NCBI RefSeq assembly: GCF_042852765.1
Contig: NZ_AP031414.1
DNA from: Schaedlerella glycyrrhizinilytica_A
GTDB taxonomy: Bacteria > Bacillota > Clostridia > Lachnospirales > Lachnospiraceae
Reading direction: 5' to 3' (one strand)
DNA length: 64,000 bases
The notes below the pieces were generated by a model. The model was not told the DNA's origin and did not search any database. It saw only the letters and a list, made by a program, of their open reading frames with translations. Shown one piece after another: positions 1 through 9,198 of this stretch. The translations under genes were made by a program, and so were the position numbers. Positions within the stretch are counted from its first letter, which is position 1; every line of letters starts with the position of its first letter.

Positions 1-167
1 GAAAATTCCATCAGGTGAAGCGGATGTTCCATGCGGTCGGAAAAGAGGTTGTCTATCTGAAGCGGCTTCGTATGGGGAGCCTTGTGCTGGATGAAAATTT
101 AAAAACCGGAGAATATCGGGCGCTGACGGACGAGGAACGCCGGACTTTGACCGGAGAGAACGAATAG
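1..167 (+). CDS. RsuA-family 16S rRNA pseudouridine synthase, C-terminal end (partial)
   Basis: Only the last 54 codons are inside the window; the reading frame starts at base 3 and stops at the TAG at 165-167. The visible peptide contains FHQVKRMFHAVGKEV, the characteristic C-terminal signature of RsuA/RluB/RluE-type pseudouridine synthases, followed by LKRLRMGSLVL. These enzymes isomerise a specific uridine in rRNA. The catalytic Asp lies upstream of the window. The next gene follows after 14 bases, so the two are probably cotranscribed. Whether it is RsuA or another small-subunit RluB-like paralogue cannot be decided from the tail. Confidence 0.85.
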   Translation, partial: KFHQVKRMFHAVGKEVVYLKRLRMGSLVLDENLKTGEYRALTDEERRTLTGENE

Positions 168-181
168 AAATGGAGAAATGA

Positions 182-2206
182 ATGAGTACAGGATTTTTGC
201 CGATCAACAGAAAAGAGATGAAAGAACGGGGATGGGATCAGGTTGATTTTGTCTATGTGATCGGAGACGCTTATGTGGATCATCCGTCCTTTGGACATGC
301 GATCATCAGCCGTGTGCTGGAATCCAGAGGGTATCGGGTTGGGATCATCTCCCAGCCGGATTGGAAGAACAAAGAAAGCATCACGGTGTTTGGAGAGCCA
401 CGGCTTGCGTTTCTTGTTTCCGCCGGCAATATGGATTCCATGGTCAATCACTATTCTGTCTCGAAAAAACGCAGGGCGACCGACGCGTATACACCGGGCG
501 GTGTGATGGGAAAGCGTCCGGATTATGCGGCGGTGGTCTATGGAAATCTGATCCGGCAGACATACAAGCAGACGCCGGTCATTCTCGGAGGGATCGAGGC
601 AAGTCTTCGGAGACTTGCGCATTATGACTACTGGTCCGATCGGATAAAACGGTCGATCCTCTTGGATTCCGGCGCAGATATCATTTCCTACGGGATGGGA
701 GAACGTTCGATCGTCGAGATCGCGGAGGCGCTGGATGCGGGGATCGCGGTGGAAGATCTCACCTATCTGGACGGAACGGTCGTAAAGGTGAAAAGTCTCG
801 ATTCCGTCTATGATGCAGTGGAACTGCCGTCTTTTGAACAAGTAAAAGAACAGAAAGAAACGTATGCAAGAAGCTTCTATACACAGTATCAGAATACGGA
901 TCCGTTTCGCGGACAGCGGCTGGTGGAACCATACAGTCCGCATCTGTATGTCGTGCAGAATCCTCCGGCAAAGCCGTTGTCGACGATGGAGATGGATGAT
1001 ATTTACGCACTTCCTTATATGCGGACATGGCATCCGTCTTATGAGAAAGACGGCGGCGTTCCGGCGGTGGAAGAGATCAAGTTCAGTCTGACGAGCAACC
1101 GCGGATGTTTCGGGGGATGCAGTTTTTGTGCCCTGACCTTTCATCAGGGACGGATCGTGCAGACGAGAAGTCACGAGTCTCTGGTGGAGGAAGCGGAAGC
1201 GTTCACAAAGGATCCGGCATTCAAAGGCTATATCCATGATGTGGGTGGACCGACGGCGAATTTCCGACATCCGTCCTGTGAGAAGCAGTTGAAATCCGGC
1301 GTCTGCAAGAACCGCCAGTGTCTGTTTCCGAAGCCTTGCAGCAATCTCAACGCAGATCACAGCGATTATGTCAAACTGCTCCGCAGACTGCGCAGCATCC
1401 TGAAAGTGAAAAAAGTATTCATTCGTTCGGGAATCCGTTTTGACTATCTGCTTGCAGAGCAGGGACAGACTTTTTTGAAAGAACTTTGTGAGCATCATGT
1501 CAGCGGGCAACTGAAAGTTGCCCCAGAACATGTGTCGGATCCGGTTCTGGAAAAGATGGGAAAACCGAAGAATCAGGTTTACACGCAGTTTGCAAATGCA
1601 TTTTTTGAGATGAATAAGAAACTCGGGAAAAAGCAGTTTCTTGTGCCGTATCTGATGTCCTCGCATCCGGGCTCCACCTTAAAAGAAGCGGTGGAGCTGG
1701 CGGAGTATTGCAGAGATATGGGGTATATGCCGGAGCAGGTGCAGGATTTTTATCCGACGCCGTCCACATTGTCCACATGTATGTACTATACGGGACTGGA
1801 TCCAAGGACGATGGAGCCGGTCTATGTGCCGAAAAATCCGCATGAGAAGGCAATGCAGAGAGCGTTGATCCAATATCGGAATCCGGCAAATTATGAGCTT
1901 GTGAAAGAAGCGCTTATGAAAGCGGGACGGACCGATCTGATCGGTTTCGGAGAAGAATGTCTGATCCGTCCGCGCCAGTTCGCGAAAGAGCGTGCGGCGG
2001 CTGCCGGAAAAACCGATCGGAAAACCGCGGCTGCTGGCGGAAAAGCTGAGCGGAGAGGCGAGGCGAAAAAGCCGCAGAGCAGATGGGCTTCGGGAGGTGC
2101 TTCCCCGAAAAAAGGCAGAGAGCAAAATCACTCCGGGAACAATCATTCCGACCGAAGAGGCTCCTCCGGAACGCATTCCGGTAAGCGGAAAGGAAGACGA
2201 TCATGA
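182..2206 (+). CDS. YgiQ family radical SAM protein
   Basis: This 674-residue protein has the whole YgiQ architecture: an N-terminal domain beginning near FLPINRKEM and VIGDAYVDHPSFG, then a radical SAM core with the cluster motif CFGGCSFC (Cys309, Cys313, Cys316, i.e. CX3CX2C), which should bind a 4Fe-4S cluster and SAM. The biochemical function of the family is not established. The last 70 or so residues are Lys/Arg/Ser/Gly-rich and look disordered; such tails are common but variable in the family. The start ATG follows GGAGAAATGA. The stop overlaps the ATG of the downstream SDR gene (ATGA), so the two are translationally coupled. Confidence 0.9.
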   Translation: MSTGFLPINRKEMKERGWDQVDFVYVIGDAYVDHPSFGHAIISRVLESRGYRVGIISQPDWKNKESITVFGEPRLAFLVSAGNMDSMVNHYSVSKKRRATDAYTPGGVMGKRPDYAAVVYGNLIRQTYKQTPVILGGIEASLRRLAHYDYWSDRIKRSILLDSGADIISYGMGERSIVEIAEALDAGIAVEDLTYLDGTVVKVKSLDSVYDAVELPSFEQVKEQKETYARSFYTQYQNTDPFRGQRLVEPYSPHLYVVQNPPAKPLSTMEMDDIYALPYMRTWHPSYEKDGGVPAVEEIKFSLTSNRGCFGGCSFCALTFHQGRIVQTRSHESLVEEAEAFTKDPAFKGYIHDVGGPTANFRHPSCEKQLKSGVCKNRQCLFPKPCSNLNADHSDYVKLLRRLRSILKVKKVFIRSGIRFDYLLAEQGQTFLKELCEHHVSGQLKVAPEHVSDPVLEKMGKPKNQVYTQFANAFFEMNKKLGKKQFLVPYLMSSHPGSTLKEAVELAEYCRDMGYMPEQVQDFYPTPSTLSTCMYYTGLDPRTMEPVYVPKNPHEKAMQRALIQYRNPANYELVKEALMKAGRTDLIGFGEECLIRPRQFAKERAAAAGKTDRKTAAAGGKAERRGEAKKPQSRWASGGASPKKGREQNHSGNNHSDRRGSSGTHSGKRKGRRS

Positions 2207-2964
2207 AGATAGCGATCATAACCGGTGCTTCTTCCGGGATGGGACGGGAATTTGTCAGACAGATCGGATGCTGCGGTCAGCCGCTGGACGAGGTATGGGT
2301 CATCGCCAGGCGAAAGGAACGGCTGGAGGCGCTTCGGAAAGAGTCCGGTCTTCCGCTTCGGGTTCTGGAGGGCGATCTTTTAAAAGAAACTGTTTTTGAA
2401 CAACTGGAAGATCTTTTGAGAGAGAATATGCCGGAAATCCGTATGCTGGTCAATGCGGCCGGATTTGGGAAAAGCGGACGGGCGGATGAGATCTTCACCG
2501 AGGATATGAGGATCCAGACGGAGATGATCCGGCTGAACTGCGAAGCGTTGACCCGGATGTGCGGGATCTGCATGCAGTATTTTTCGAAGGGAAGCCGGAT
2601 CATTAATCTGTCTTCCGCGGCGGCGTTTTGTCCTCAGCCGAAATTTGCGGTTTATGCGGCGACAAAATCTTATGTACTCCGTTTTTCCAGAGCGCTGGGC
2701 GCGGAATTAAAATCAAAAGGGATCGTGGTGACGGCGGTTTGTCCGGGACCGGTCGATACCGAATTTTTCCAGGTGTCCGGCGCAATTGAAAATGCCTGGA
2801 AAAAACGGATGATGGCTGAAGCGCAAAGCGTCGTGCACCGTGCGCTTCTGGATGCGAAAGCGGGAAAACAGATTTCTGTATATGGTTTTTGGATGAAAGC
2901 GGCGCGTGTGGCGTCCAAACTGATCCCGCACAGATGGATCACAGCGTTTGGACAGTGGAATTAG
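2203..2964 (+). CDS. SDR family NAD(P)-dependent oxidoreductase
   Basis: This is a 253-residue classical short-chain dehydrogenase. The cofactor motif TGASSGMG is at residues 7-14, the NAG-type motif appears as VNAAGFG, the catalytic serine is in NLSSAAAF, and the YxxxK pair is in YAATKSY. A PGPVDTEF segment follows, as usual. The length is normal for the family. Substrate is unknown; the closest general description is the YqjQ/DltE-like cytosolic SDRs. It overlaps ygiQ by 4 bases and is followed closely by a small membrane protein, so it belongs to the same transcript. Confidence 0.85.
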   Translation: MKIAIITGASSGMGREFVRQIGCCGQPLDEVWVIARRKERLEALRKESGLPLRVLEGDLLKETVFEQLEDLLRENMPEIRMLVNAAGFGKSGRADEIFTEDMRIQTEMIRLNCEALTRMCGICMQYFSKGSRIINLSSAAAFCPQPKFAVYAATKSYVLRFSRALGAELKSKGIVVTAVCPGPVDTEFFQVSGAIENAWKKRMMAEAQSVVHRALLDAKAGKQISVYGFWMKAARVASKLIPHRWITAFGQWN

Positions 2965-2985
2965 ATAGAAAGTGAGCGAGAGCAA

Positions 2986-3564
2986 ATGAAGAAATGTGAA
3001 AAGGGAACACCGGGATATCTCGAATATAAAAAGAAAGTGGAGATCATACGGACGGTCGTCTATTTTTTGTTAGTTGCGGCAGTGTATCTGCTTGGCTACA
3101 GCCAGACACATACGAATAAAAACCTGCTGACGGTTGTTGCGGTCGTCGGTTGTCTTCCGGCATGTAAGGCGCTGGTCGGCGTGATCACGAGACTTCCGTA
3201 TCCGTCGATCAATCCGAAACGTGCGGAAGAGGTGCGGGCACTCAGTCCGCATATGACGTCCGTGTTCGATCTGGTTGTGACGAGCCGGGATAAGATCATG
3301 CCGATCGATGCGCTCGTGATCTCCGGAAATAAAGTATTCGGACATCTGACCGGGAAAAAAGCGGATCCGCAGTATACGGAGAAGCATATCAGATCCATTC
3401 TTCTGGAAAATCATTTTAAAGATGTATCCGTCAAAATGTATCCGGATTATAAGAAATTTTTAAGCCGGATCGAGGGATTGGAAAACATTGCGGCGGTGGA
3501 AAAAGAAAACACGGCGGAATATGAAGCGAAGATCCGTCATCTGATTCAGCTGATCTCTTTGTAA
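2986..3564 (+). CDS. Unknown membrane protein, 192 aa, two N-terminal TM helices
   Basis: I do not recognise the family. Two hydrophobic segments lie at about residues 22-42 and 46-66 (TVVYFLLVAAVYLLGY and LLTVVAVVGCLPACKALVGV), followed by a soluble, Lys-rich domain of about 120 residues. The soluble part contains FDLVVTSRDKIMPIDALVISG, which looks like a folded alpha/beta domain rather than linker. The gene sits 21 bases after the SDR gene and 56 bases before a pseudouridine synthase. The Shine-Dalgarno sequence is weak (GAGCGAGAG). Expression as a gene is likely because the frame is open, the composition matches its neighbours and codon use is alike. Confidence 0.75.
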   Translation: MKKCEKGTPGYLEYKKKVEIIRTVVYFLLVAAVYLLGYSQTHTNKNLLTVVAVVGCLPACKALVGVITRLPYPSINPKRAEEVRALSPHMTSVFDLVVTSRDKIMPIDALVISGNKVFGHLTGKKADPQYTEKHIRSILLENHFKDVSVKMYPDYKKFLSRIEGLENIAAVEKENTAEYEAKIRHLIQLISL

Positions 3565-3620
3565 CAGGTCGCTTGCGGCATGACAAAACGGAGTAAAAGA
3601 CAGAAACGGAGCAAACATAT

Positions 3621-4655
3621 ATGCAGGAAATACATATTTCGGGAAATGAAGCCGGTCAGCGGCTGGATAAACTGCTCGGCAAATTTTTATCCGATGCGCC
3701 GAAAAGTTTTCTTTATAAAATGATGCGGAAAAAGAATATCACGCTGAACGGAAAAAAGGCGGAGGGATCGGAAAAGCTGAAAGAGGGAGATTGTGTGAAA
3801 CTCTTTTTGTCCGATGAGACGATCGCAAAATTTTCTGGCACTGTAAGCGACACCGCAAAAGTGGAGCAGCGTGTACGGCAGGCGGCGTACCGGGAAGTGA
3901 AAAAGCAGATGCCGGAAATACTTTATGAAGATGAGAACATCCTTTTATTTAATAAACAGCCGGGGCTGCTCTCGCAGAGAGCAAAACCATCGGATATTTC
4001 TGCGGTAGACTGCCTGATCGCATATCTTCTGGAGACAGGGGCGCTGACGCCCGAGATGCTGCGGACGTTTCGACCATCGGTCTGCAACAGACTGGACCGC
4101 AACACAAGCGGGATTTTGGCAGCAGGAAAAAGTCTGGCAGGGCTTCAGGAGCTGAGTTTGTTTTTTAAAGAACGCAGCATCGAAAAATATTATCTTTGCC
4201 CGGTGATCGGACAGGTGGAACAAGGAGAACGGATTTCCGGATATCTGCAGAAAAACAGCAAGACAAACCGCGTGCAGGTGCAGGAGATTTCCGATGAGAA
4301 ATCTGCGCGGATCGAAACCGAGTATCATCCGGTGGCGGGGAATGGAAGACTGACGCTTTTGGAAGTACATCTGATCACGGGAAAGACACATCAGATCCGG
4401 GCGCATCTGGCAAGCATCGGGCATCCGCTCCTCGGTGATTTTAAATATGGGAACCTCGGCGTCAATGAGAGATATAAAAAACAATATGGCTTGGAAGCGC
4501 AGCTGCTCCATGCGTATCGCCTCCGGATGCCGGAGACAGACGGCGTACTGAAAAATATTTCCGGACGGGAATTTCGGGCGTCTCTTCCGGATCTGTTTGC
4601 GCGGATCTGCCAGGAAGAACAGCTGGCGCTTTCGGGGGTAATGGAAACGAGATAA
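3621..4655 (+). CDS. RluA-family 23S rRNA pseudouridine synthase
   Basis: This 344-residue protein begins with an S4 RNA-binding domain (about residues 1-75, with GQRLDKLLGKFL) and continues with an RluA catalytic domain. The catalytic motif is NRLDRNTSG, with Asp159 as the predicted nucleophile; the usual HRLDRDTSG is slightly changed (His to Asn, Asp to Asn at neighbouring positions) but the RLDR core is intact. The LLEVHLITGKTHQIRAH motif and HPLLGD follow in the correct order. Target uridines (RluC or RluD type) cannot be decided by eye. recU begins 17 bases downstream. Confidence 0.88.
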   Translation: MQEIHISGNEAGQRLDKLLGKFLSDAPKSFLYKMMRKKNITLNGKKAEGSEKLKEGDCVKLFLSDETIAKFSGTVSDTAKVEQRVRQAAYREVKKQMPEILYEDENILLFNKQPGLLSQRAKPSDISAVDCLIAYLLETGALTPEMLRTFRPSVCNRLDRNTSGILAAGKSLAGLQELSLFFKERSIEKYYLCPVIGQVEQGERISGYLQKNSKTNRVQVQEISDEKSARIETEYHPVAGNGRLTLLEVHLITGKTHQIRAHLASIGHPLLGDFKYGNLGVNERYKKQYGLEAQLLHAYRLRMPETDGVLKNISGREFRASLPDLFARICQEEQLALSGVMETR

Positions 4656-4672
4656 AAAGGAGAGACGGACTG

Positions 4673-5224
4673 GTGGGAACATGGAATTCAAGAGGACTTC
4701 GGGGGTCGACACTGGAAGATCTGATCAACCGGACGAATGAGCGGTATGATGAACTGGATCTGGCTTTGATCCAGAAAATCCCGACGCCGATCACGCCGGT
4801 GCAGATCGATAAGGAACGGCGTCATATCACACTGGCATATTTTGACAAGATCAGTACGGTGGATTACATTGGATCTGTGCAGGGGATTCCGGTCTGTTTT
4901 GATGCAAAGGAATGCAGTGCGGATACATTTCCGCTTCAAAATATCCATGAACATCAGATGCGGTTTATGGAAAAATATGAAAAACAGGGCGGAGTTTCTT
5001 TTCTCGTCATTTATTACAGTGCAAGGAATATTCTTTATTATATGCGTTTTCGTGAAATCGTCCGTTTTTGGGAGCGGAGAGAGCAGGGCGGCAGGAAGAG
5101 TTTCCGGTTGGAAGAACTGGACGAGCGGTATTTTATGCATCTGAAAAACAACTGTTTTGTGCCGTATCTCGATTTTATCCAGAAAGATCTGGATGAGCGG
5201 GAAGAACTCGGGATTGACATTTAG
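4673..5224 (+). CDS. recU: RecU-like Holliday junction resolvase
   Basis: This 183-residue protein matches RecU: NSRGLRGSTLEDLIN at the N terminus, the metal-binding region DYIGSVQG...FDAKEC (Asp and Glu/Lys of the PD-(D/E)XK fold), and HQMRFMEKYEKQGGVSFLV. RecU cuts four-way DNA junctions in Firmicutes recombination. The start is the GTG at 4673; it follows AAAGGAGAG with suitable spacing, and the nearby ATG at 4681 is out of frame. In many Firmicutes recU sits next to a penicillin-binding protein gene, but not here. The his promoter overlaps its last codons. Confidence 0.85.
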   Translation: MGTWNSRGLRGSTLEDLINRTNERYDELDLALIQKIPTPITPVQIDKERRHITLAYFDKISTVDYIGSVQGIPVCFDAKECSADTFPLQNIHEHQMRFMEKYEKQGGVSFLVIYYSARNILYYMRFREIVRFWERREQGGRKSFRLEELDERYFMHLKNNCFVPYLDFIQKDLDEREELGIDI

Positions 5225-5242
5225 TCGGAAAATTCGTATAAT
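5214..5242 (+). promoter_or_regulatory. Perfect sigma-A promoter of the his operon
   Basis: TTGACA at 5214-5219 and TATAAT at 5237-5242 are separated by exactly 17 bases, a full consensus match. The -35 box lies inside the last recU codons. Transcription should start near 5249, about 40 bases before hisZ. No T-box, attenuator hairpin or leader peptide fits in this short leader. Confidence 0.85.
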
Positions 5243-5290
5243 GACTAAAGATTTTAACGTAGTAGCAGAGTAAAGCGCGGAGGTGTTGAG

Positions 5291-6559
5291 ATGGAACAAA
5301 AATTACATACGCCGGAGGGTGTAAGAGATATTTACAGTACAGAGTGCCGGAAGAAGCTGACGATTCAGGAGAAACTTCATCATTTGCTGCATTTGTACGG
5401 ATATCAGGACATCCAGACGCCAACATTTGAATATTTTGATGTGTTCCGCGACGAGATCGGAACGATCTCGTCACGGGAACTGTATAAGTTCTTTGACCGG
5501 GACGGCGATACGCTGGCGCTCCGCCCGGACATCACGCCGTCGATCGCGCGTGCGGCGGCAACCTTATTTGAAGAAGAGGAATTTCCGGCAAGACTTTGTT
5601 ATATCGGGAATACATTTATCAATCATTCCAGTTATCAGGGACGCCTGAAAGAGAATACACAGCTTGGGGCGGAATTGATCGGGGAAGATTCGGTGGAAGC
5701 AGACGCGGAACTAATCGCAATGGTCGTGGACAGTTTGAAAAAAGTGGGATTAAAGGAATTTCAGGTCAATATCGGTCATGTGGATTTTCTACACACTTTG
5801 ATGGATCTGACCGGATTAAATGAAGAGAAAAAAGCGGAAGTCTATGCGCTGACTGCAAACCGGAATTATTTTGGCGTGGAAGAGATCCTGATCCGGGAAA
5901 ATGTCGAGATGTCTGTGGTGGAGATGTTCCGGATCCTGCCGGAACTGACCGGCGGAACGGAAGCGCTTGTGCGCGCCGCCAAACTGGTGCCGGGAGAAAC
6001 AGCAAAACGGGCGATCGTACGGCTTCTGAAGATTTATCAGATATTGGAACTGTACGGGGCGGAAGCGTATGTGACCTTTGATCTGAGTATGAGTGGAAGT
6101 TACGGCTATTACAGCGGGATCGTATTCCGCGCATATACATATGGAACCGGAGATGCGATCGTAAGAGGCGGACGCTACGATCATTTGATCGCCAAATTTG
6201 GGAAAAATACGCCGTCCATCGGATTTGCCGTCATCATCGATGAACTGCTCAGTGCGCTTGGCAGACAGAAGATCGAGATCGAGACCGGACATTGTAATCT
6301 GATCGTGTATACAGACGCGACATTGAACTGGGCTGTGTCTCTTGCCTGCGATCTGCGTGAAAAAGGAAAATGTATCGAACTTTTGAAACGGGAACCGTGG
6401 CAGGAACGGGCAGTGTATGAGGAATACGGAAAACGCAGAGGTACGGACAGTCTGACCTATTTAAAGGATGACAGAAGTATGGAAATGGTGAATTTAAAAA
6501 CCGGAGAGACACGGGTCATCCGTTCGGAATCGGACACAGGATCGGAGGAAACAAGATGA
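5291..6559 (+). CDS. hisZ: ATP phosphoribosyltransferase regulatory subunit HisZ
   Basis: This 422-residue protein is a histidyl-tRNA synthetase paralogue of the HisZ type. It has class II synthetase core motifs (TPEGVRDIY, ALRPDITPSIAR, YYSGIVFRAYT, RGGRYDHL) but no C-terminal anticodon-binding domain typical of HisS. HisZ is required for activity and feedback inhibition of the short form of HisG, and the next gene encodes exactly that short form. A good ribosome binding site (GGAGGTGTTG) precedes the ATG. The stop overlaps the hisG start by 4 bases. Confidence 0.92.
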   Translation: MEQKLHTPEGVRDIYSTECRKKLTIQEKLHHLLHLYGYQDIQTPTFEYFDVFRDEIGTISSRELYKFFDRDGDTLALRPDITPSIARAAATLFEEEEFPARLCYIGNTFINHSSYQGRLKENTQLGAELIGEDSVEADAELIAMVVDSLKKVGLKEFQVNIGHVDFLHTLMDLTGLNEEKKAEVYALTANRNYFGVEEILIRENVEMSVVEMFRILPELTGGTEALVRAAKLVPGETAKRAIVRLLKIYQILELYGAEAYVTFDLSMSGSYGYYSGIVFRAYTYGTGDAIVRGGRYDHLIAKFGKNTPSIGFAVIIDELLSALGRQKIEIETGHCNLIVYTDATLNWAVSLACDLREKGKCIELLKREPWQERAVYEEYGKRRGTDSLTYLKDDRSMEMVNLKTGETRVIRSESDTGSEETR

Positions 6560-7212
6560 GATATCTGACATTTGCATTGACAAAAGGACGGCTTGCGAGT
6601 AAAACATTGGAGCTCTTGGAACGGCTCGGGATCACCTGCGATGAGATGAAAGATAAGGATTCCCGGAAACTGATCTTTGTCAACGAGGAACTGAAGCTGA
6701 AATTTTTTCTGGCGAAAGGACCGGATGTGCCGACGTATGTGGAATACGGTGCGGCGGATATTGGTGTTGTAGGTCGGGATACGATCGTGGAAGAGGGAAG
6801 AAAAGTTCACGAGGTGCTGGATCTTGGATTCGGGAAATGCCGGATGTGCGTCTGCGGACAGGAGGAAGCGGGAGAACTTCTGAAACATCACGAGCTGATC
6901 CGTGTTGCGACAAAATATCCGAATATTGCAAAAGATTATTTTTATAATAAAAAACATCAGACTGTGGAGATCATCAAAATGAACGGCTCGATCGAACTGG
7001 CGCCGATCGTGGGATTGTCAGAGGTGATCGTGGATATCGTGGAGACCGGTTCCACTTTGAAAGAGAACGGTCTTGTTGTGTTGGAGGAAGTGTGTCCGCT
7101 GTCGGCACGGATGATCGTAAATCCGGTCAGTATGCGGATGGAGAATGAGAGGATCAAAGAACTGATTACGAACCTGCGTAATCTGGTACAGGAGGAAAGC
7201 CATGCGGATTGA
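6556..7212 (+). CDS. hisG: ATP phosphoribosyltransferase, short form HisG
   Basis: HisG condenses ATP with PRPP in the first step of histidine synthesis. The 218-residue length and absence of the C-terminal regulatory ACT-like domain define the short form, which works with HisZ encoded just upstream. Family motifs seen include LTFALTKGRLA, DIGVVGRDT and the PRPP-binding region DIVETGSTLKENGL. The start ATG is inside the hisZ stop region (ATGA), and the 3' end overlaps hisD by 11 bases. Confidence 0.95.
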   Translation: MRYLTFALTKGRLASKTLELLERLGITCDEMKDKDSRKLIFVNEELKLKFFLAKGPDVPTYVEYGAADIGVVGRDTIVEEGRKVHEVLDLGFGKCRMCVCGQEEAGELLKHHELIRVATKYPNIAKDYFYNKKHQTVEIIKMNGSIELAPIVGLSEVIVDIVETGSTLKENGLVVLEEVCPLSARMIVNPVSMRMENERIKELITNLRNLVQEESHAD

Positions 7213-8500
7213 ACGACTGAATGAAACGACAAAGAAAACACTGCTGGAGGATCTTCTGAAACGGAGTCCGAACCAGTACGGCGCGTACGAAGCGGATGTA
7301 AAGAAAATCCTTGACGAGGTGAAAGAGAAAAAAGATGAGGCGGTATTTTCCTACACGAAGCAATTCGACAAAGCGGACATCGACGCGTCGAATATCCGGG
7401 TAACGGAAGCGGAGATCGCGGAAGCATATGAACTTGTGGATGCGGAATTATTACGCATTATCCGCAGAGCCTTGAAAAATATCGAGGCTTACCATGCAAA
7501 GCAAATGCAGTACAGTTGGTTTGACAGTAAACCGGACGGCACGATGCTGGGACAGAAAGTGACTCCGCTTCAGAGAGTTGGCGTCTATGTGCCGGGCGGA
7601 AAGGCCGTCTATCCGTCTTCGGTCCTGATGAACATCATGCCGGCAAAGGTGGCGGGTGTGGAGGAGATCATCATGGTGACACCGCCGGGAAGAGATGGAA
7701 AAGTCAATCCTACCACTCTGGTCGCGGCGAAAGAAGCCGGCGCAGACCAGGTTTATAAAGTAGGCGGCGCACAGGCGATCGCGGCGCTGGCGTATGGAAC
7801 GGAAAGCATTCCGAAAGCGGACAAGATCGTAGGACCGGGAAATATTTATGTGGCGCTTGCCAAAAAAGCGGTGTACGGACATGTCAGCATCGATTCCATT
7901 GCCGGACCGAGCGAGATCCTTGTGCTGGCTGATGAGGGGGCAAATCCGCGGTATGTGGCGGCGGATCTGTTGTCGCAGGCGGAACACGATGAACTGGCGT
8001 CGGCGATCCTTGTGACGACCAGCATGGAATTGGCTGAGAAAGTGTCCGAGCAGACGGATCTGTTTATCCGGGAATTATCGAGAGGAGAGATCATCCGGAA
8101 ATCACTGGACAATTACGGGCATATTCTTGTGGCAGATACGATGGAGAATGCGATCGACGCGGCAAATGAGATCGCGTCGGAACATTTGGAGATCATGACG
8201 GCGGATCCGTATCAGGTGATGACGAAGATCCGGAATGCGGGCGCGATATTCATCGGAGAATACAGCAGCGAACCGCTGGGCGATTATTTTGCGGGACCAA
8301 ACCATATTCTCCCGACAAATGGAACAGCGAAATTCTTTTCTCCGCTGTCCGTGGATGATTTCCTAAAAAAATCCAGTATCATCGCCTACTCATACGATGC
8401 ATTGAAAGAAATCCATACGGATATTGAGAAATTTGCGGAGGCGGAACAACTGACGGCCCATGCCAATTCGATCAAAGTCCGGTTTGAAGAGGAATCATAG
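7202..8500 (+). CDS. hisD: Histidinol dehydrogenase HisD
   Basis: HisD oxidises histidinol to histidine in two NAD-dependent steps. The 432-residue length is normal. Conserved segments include VGVYVPGGKAVYPSSVLM, GPGNIYVALAKK, IAGPSEILVLAD, LLSQAEHDE (with Glu and His of the zinc/catalytic site) and GPNHILPTNGTA. The gene overlaps hisG by 11 bases with a strong AGGAGG site inside hisG, so the two are tightly coupled. Confidence 0.95.
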   Translation: MRIERLNETTKKTLLEDLLKRSPNQYGAYEADVKKILDEVKEKKDEAVFSYTKQFDKADIDASNIRVTEAEIAEAYELVDAELLRIIRRALKNIEAYHAKQMQYSWFDSKPDGTMLGQKVTPLQRVGVYVPGGKAVYPSSVLMNIMPAKVAGVEEIIMVTPPGRDGKVNPTTLVAAKEAGADQVYKVGGAQAIAALAYGTESIPKADKIVGPGNIYVALAKKAVYGHVSIDSIAGPSEILVLADEGANPRYVAADLLSQAEHDELASAILVTTSMELAEKVSEQTDLFIRELSRGEIIRKSLDNYGHILVADTMENAIDAANEIASEHLEIMTADPYQVMTKIRNAGAIFIGEYSSEPLGDYFAGPNHILPTNGTAKFFSPLSVDDFLKKSSIIAYSYDALKEIHTDIEKFAEAEQLTAHANSIKVRFEEES

Positions 8501-8557
8501 AGAAAATCGATGAAATAGTATTGTTCAATATTGAAAAGTGAAAAGGAGGCGATGCGG

Positions 8558-9148
8558 ATGCAGAATCGGATCGGAAGCTGTGTGCGGAATACGAAAGAGA
8601 CGCAGATTGAACTGGAGATCAATCTGGATGGAAGCGGCGAGGCGGCGGTCGATACCGGAATCCCGTTTTTTGATCATATGCTGAATGGATTTGCGAGACA
8701 TGGATTGTTTGATCTGCGTGTGAGAGTGAAAGGTGACCTGGAGGTGGACTGCCATCACACGGTGGAAGACACCGGGATCGTGCTCGGAGAAGCGATCGCA
8801 CAGGCACTTGGAGATAAAGCGGGAATCAAACGATACGGAAGTTTCCTGCTGCCGATGGATGAGACGCTGGCGCTCTGCGCGATCGATCTTTCCGGACGTC
8901 CTTATCTGAATTATGACGTATGTTTTACAACGGAACAGATCGGGACTCTGGATACCGAGATGATACGGGAGTTTTTCTATGCGGTATCGTACAGTGCGGC
9001 GATGAACCTGCATGTAAAGATATTAGACGGGATCAACAATCATCATATGGCGGAGGCGCTGTTCAAAGCATTCGGAAAGGCATTGGATGCCGCAACGATG
9101 GAGGAACCTCGTTTGAGCGGCGTATGGTCTACGAAAGGGACACTTTAG
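8558..9148 (+). CDS. hisB: Imidazoleglycerol-phosphate dehydratase HisB
   Basis: HisB removes water from imidazoleglycerol phosphate. The monofunctional form shows its metal-binding motifs, FFDHMLNGFARHG, DCHHTVEDTGI and the second NNHHMAEALFKAFG. The frame is open from 8531, but AAAAGGAGG ends at 8549, only 2 bases from the first ATG (8552); the ATG at 8558 has 8-base spacing and gives 196 residues, the family norm, so I place the start there. It is 57 bases after hisD. Confidence 0.95.
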   Translation: MQNRIGSCVRNTKETQIELEINLDGSGEAAVDTGIPFFDHMLNGFARHGLFDLRVRVKGDLEVDCHHTVEDTGIVLGEAIAQALGDKAGIKRYGSFLLPMDETLALCAIDLSGRPYLNYDVCFTTEQIGTLDTEMIREFFYAVSYSAAMNLHVKILDGINNHHMAEALFKAFGKALDAATMEEPRLSGVWSTKGTL

Positions 9149-9198
9149 AAGAAGCGTAATTTGTCTGGATAAAAGAAACAAAGAGAGAAGGGCAGAAA

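Noticed and set aside
53..1666. Minus-strand open frame of 537 codons opposite ygiQ
   Set aside because: It is antisense to a clear YgiQ gene, shows no domain, and is rich in His/Arg/Phe as expected from the complement of a codon-biased gene.
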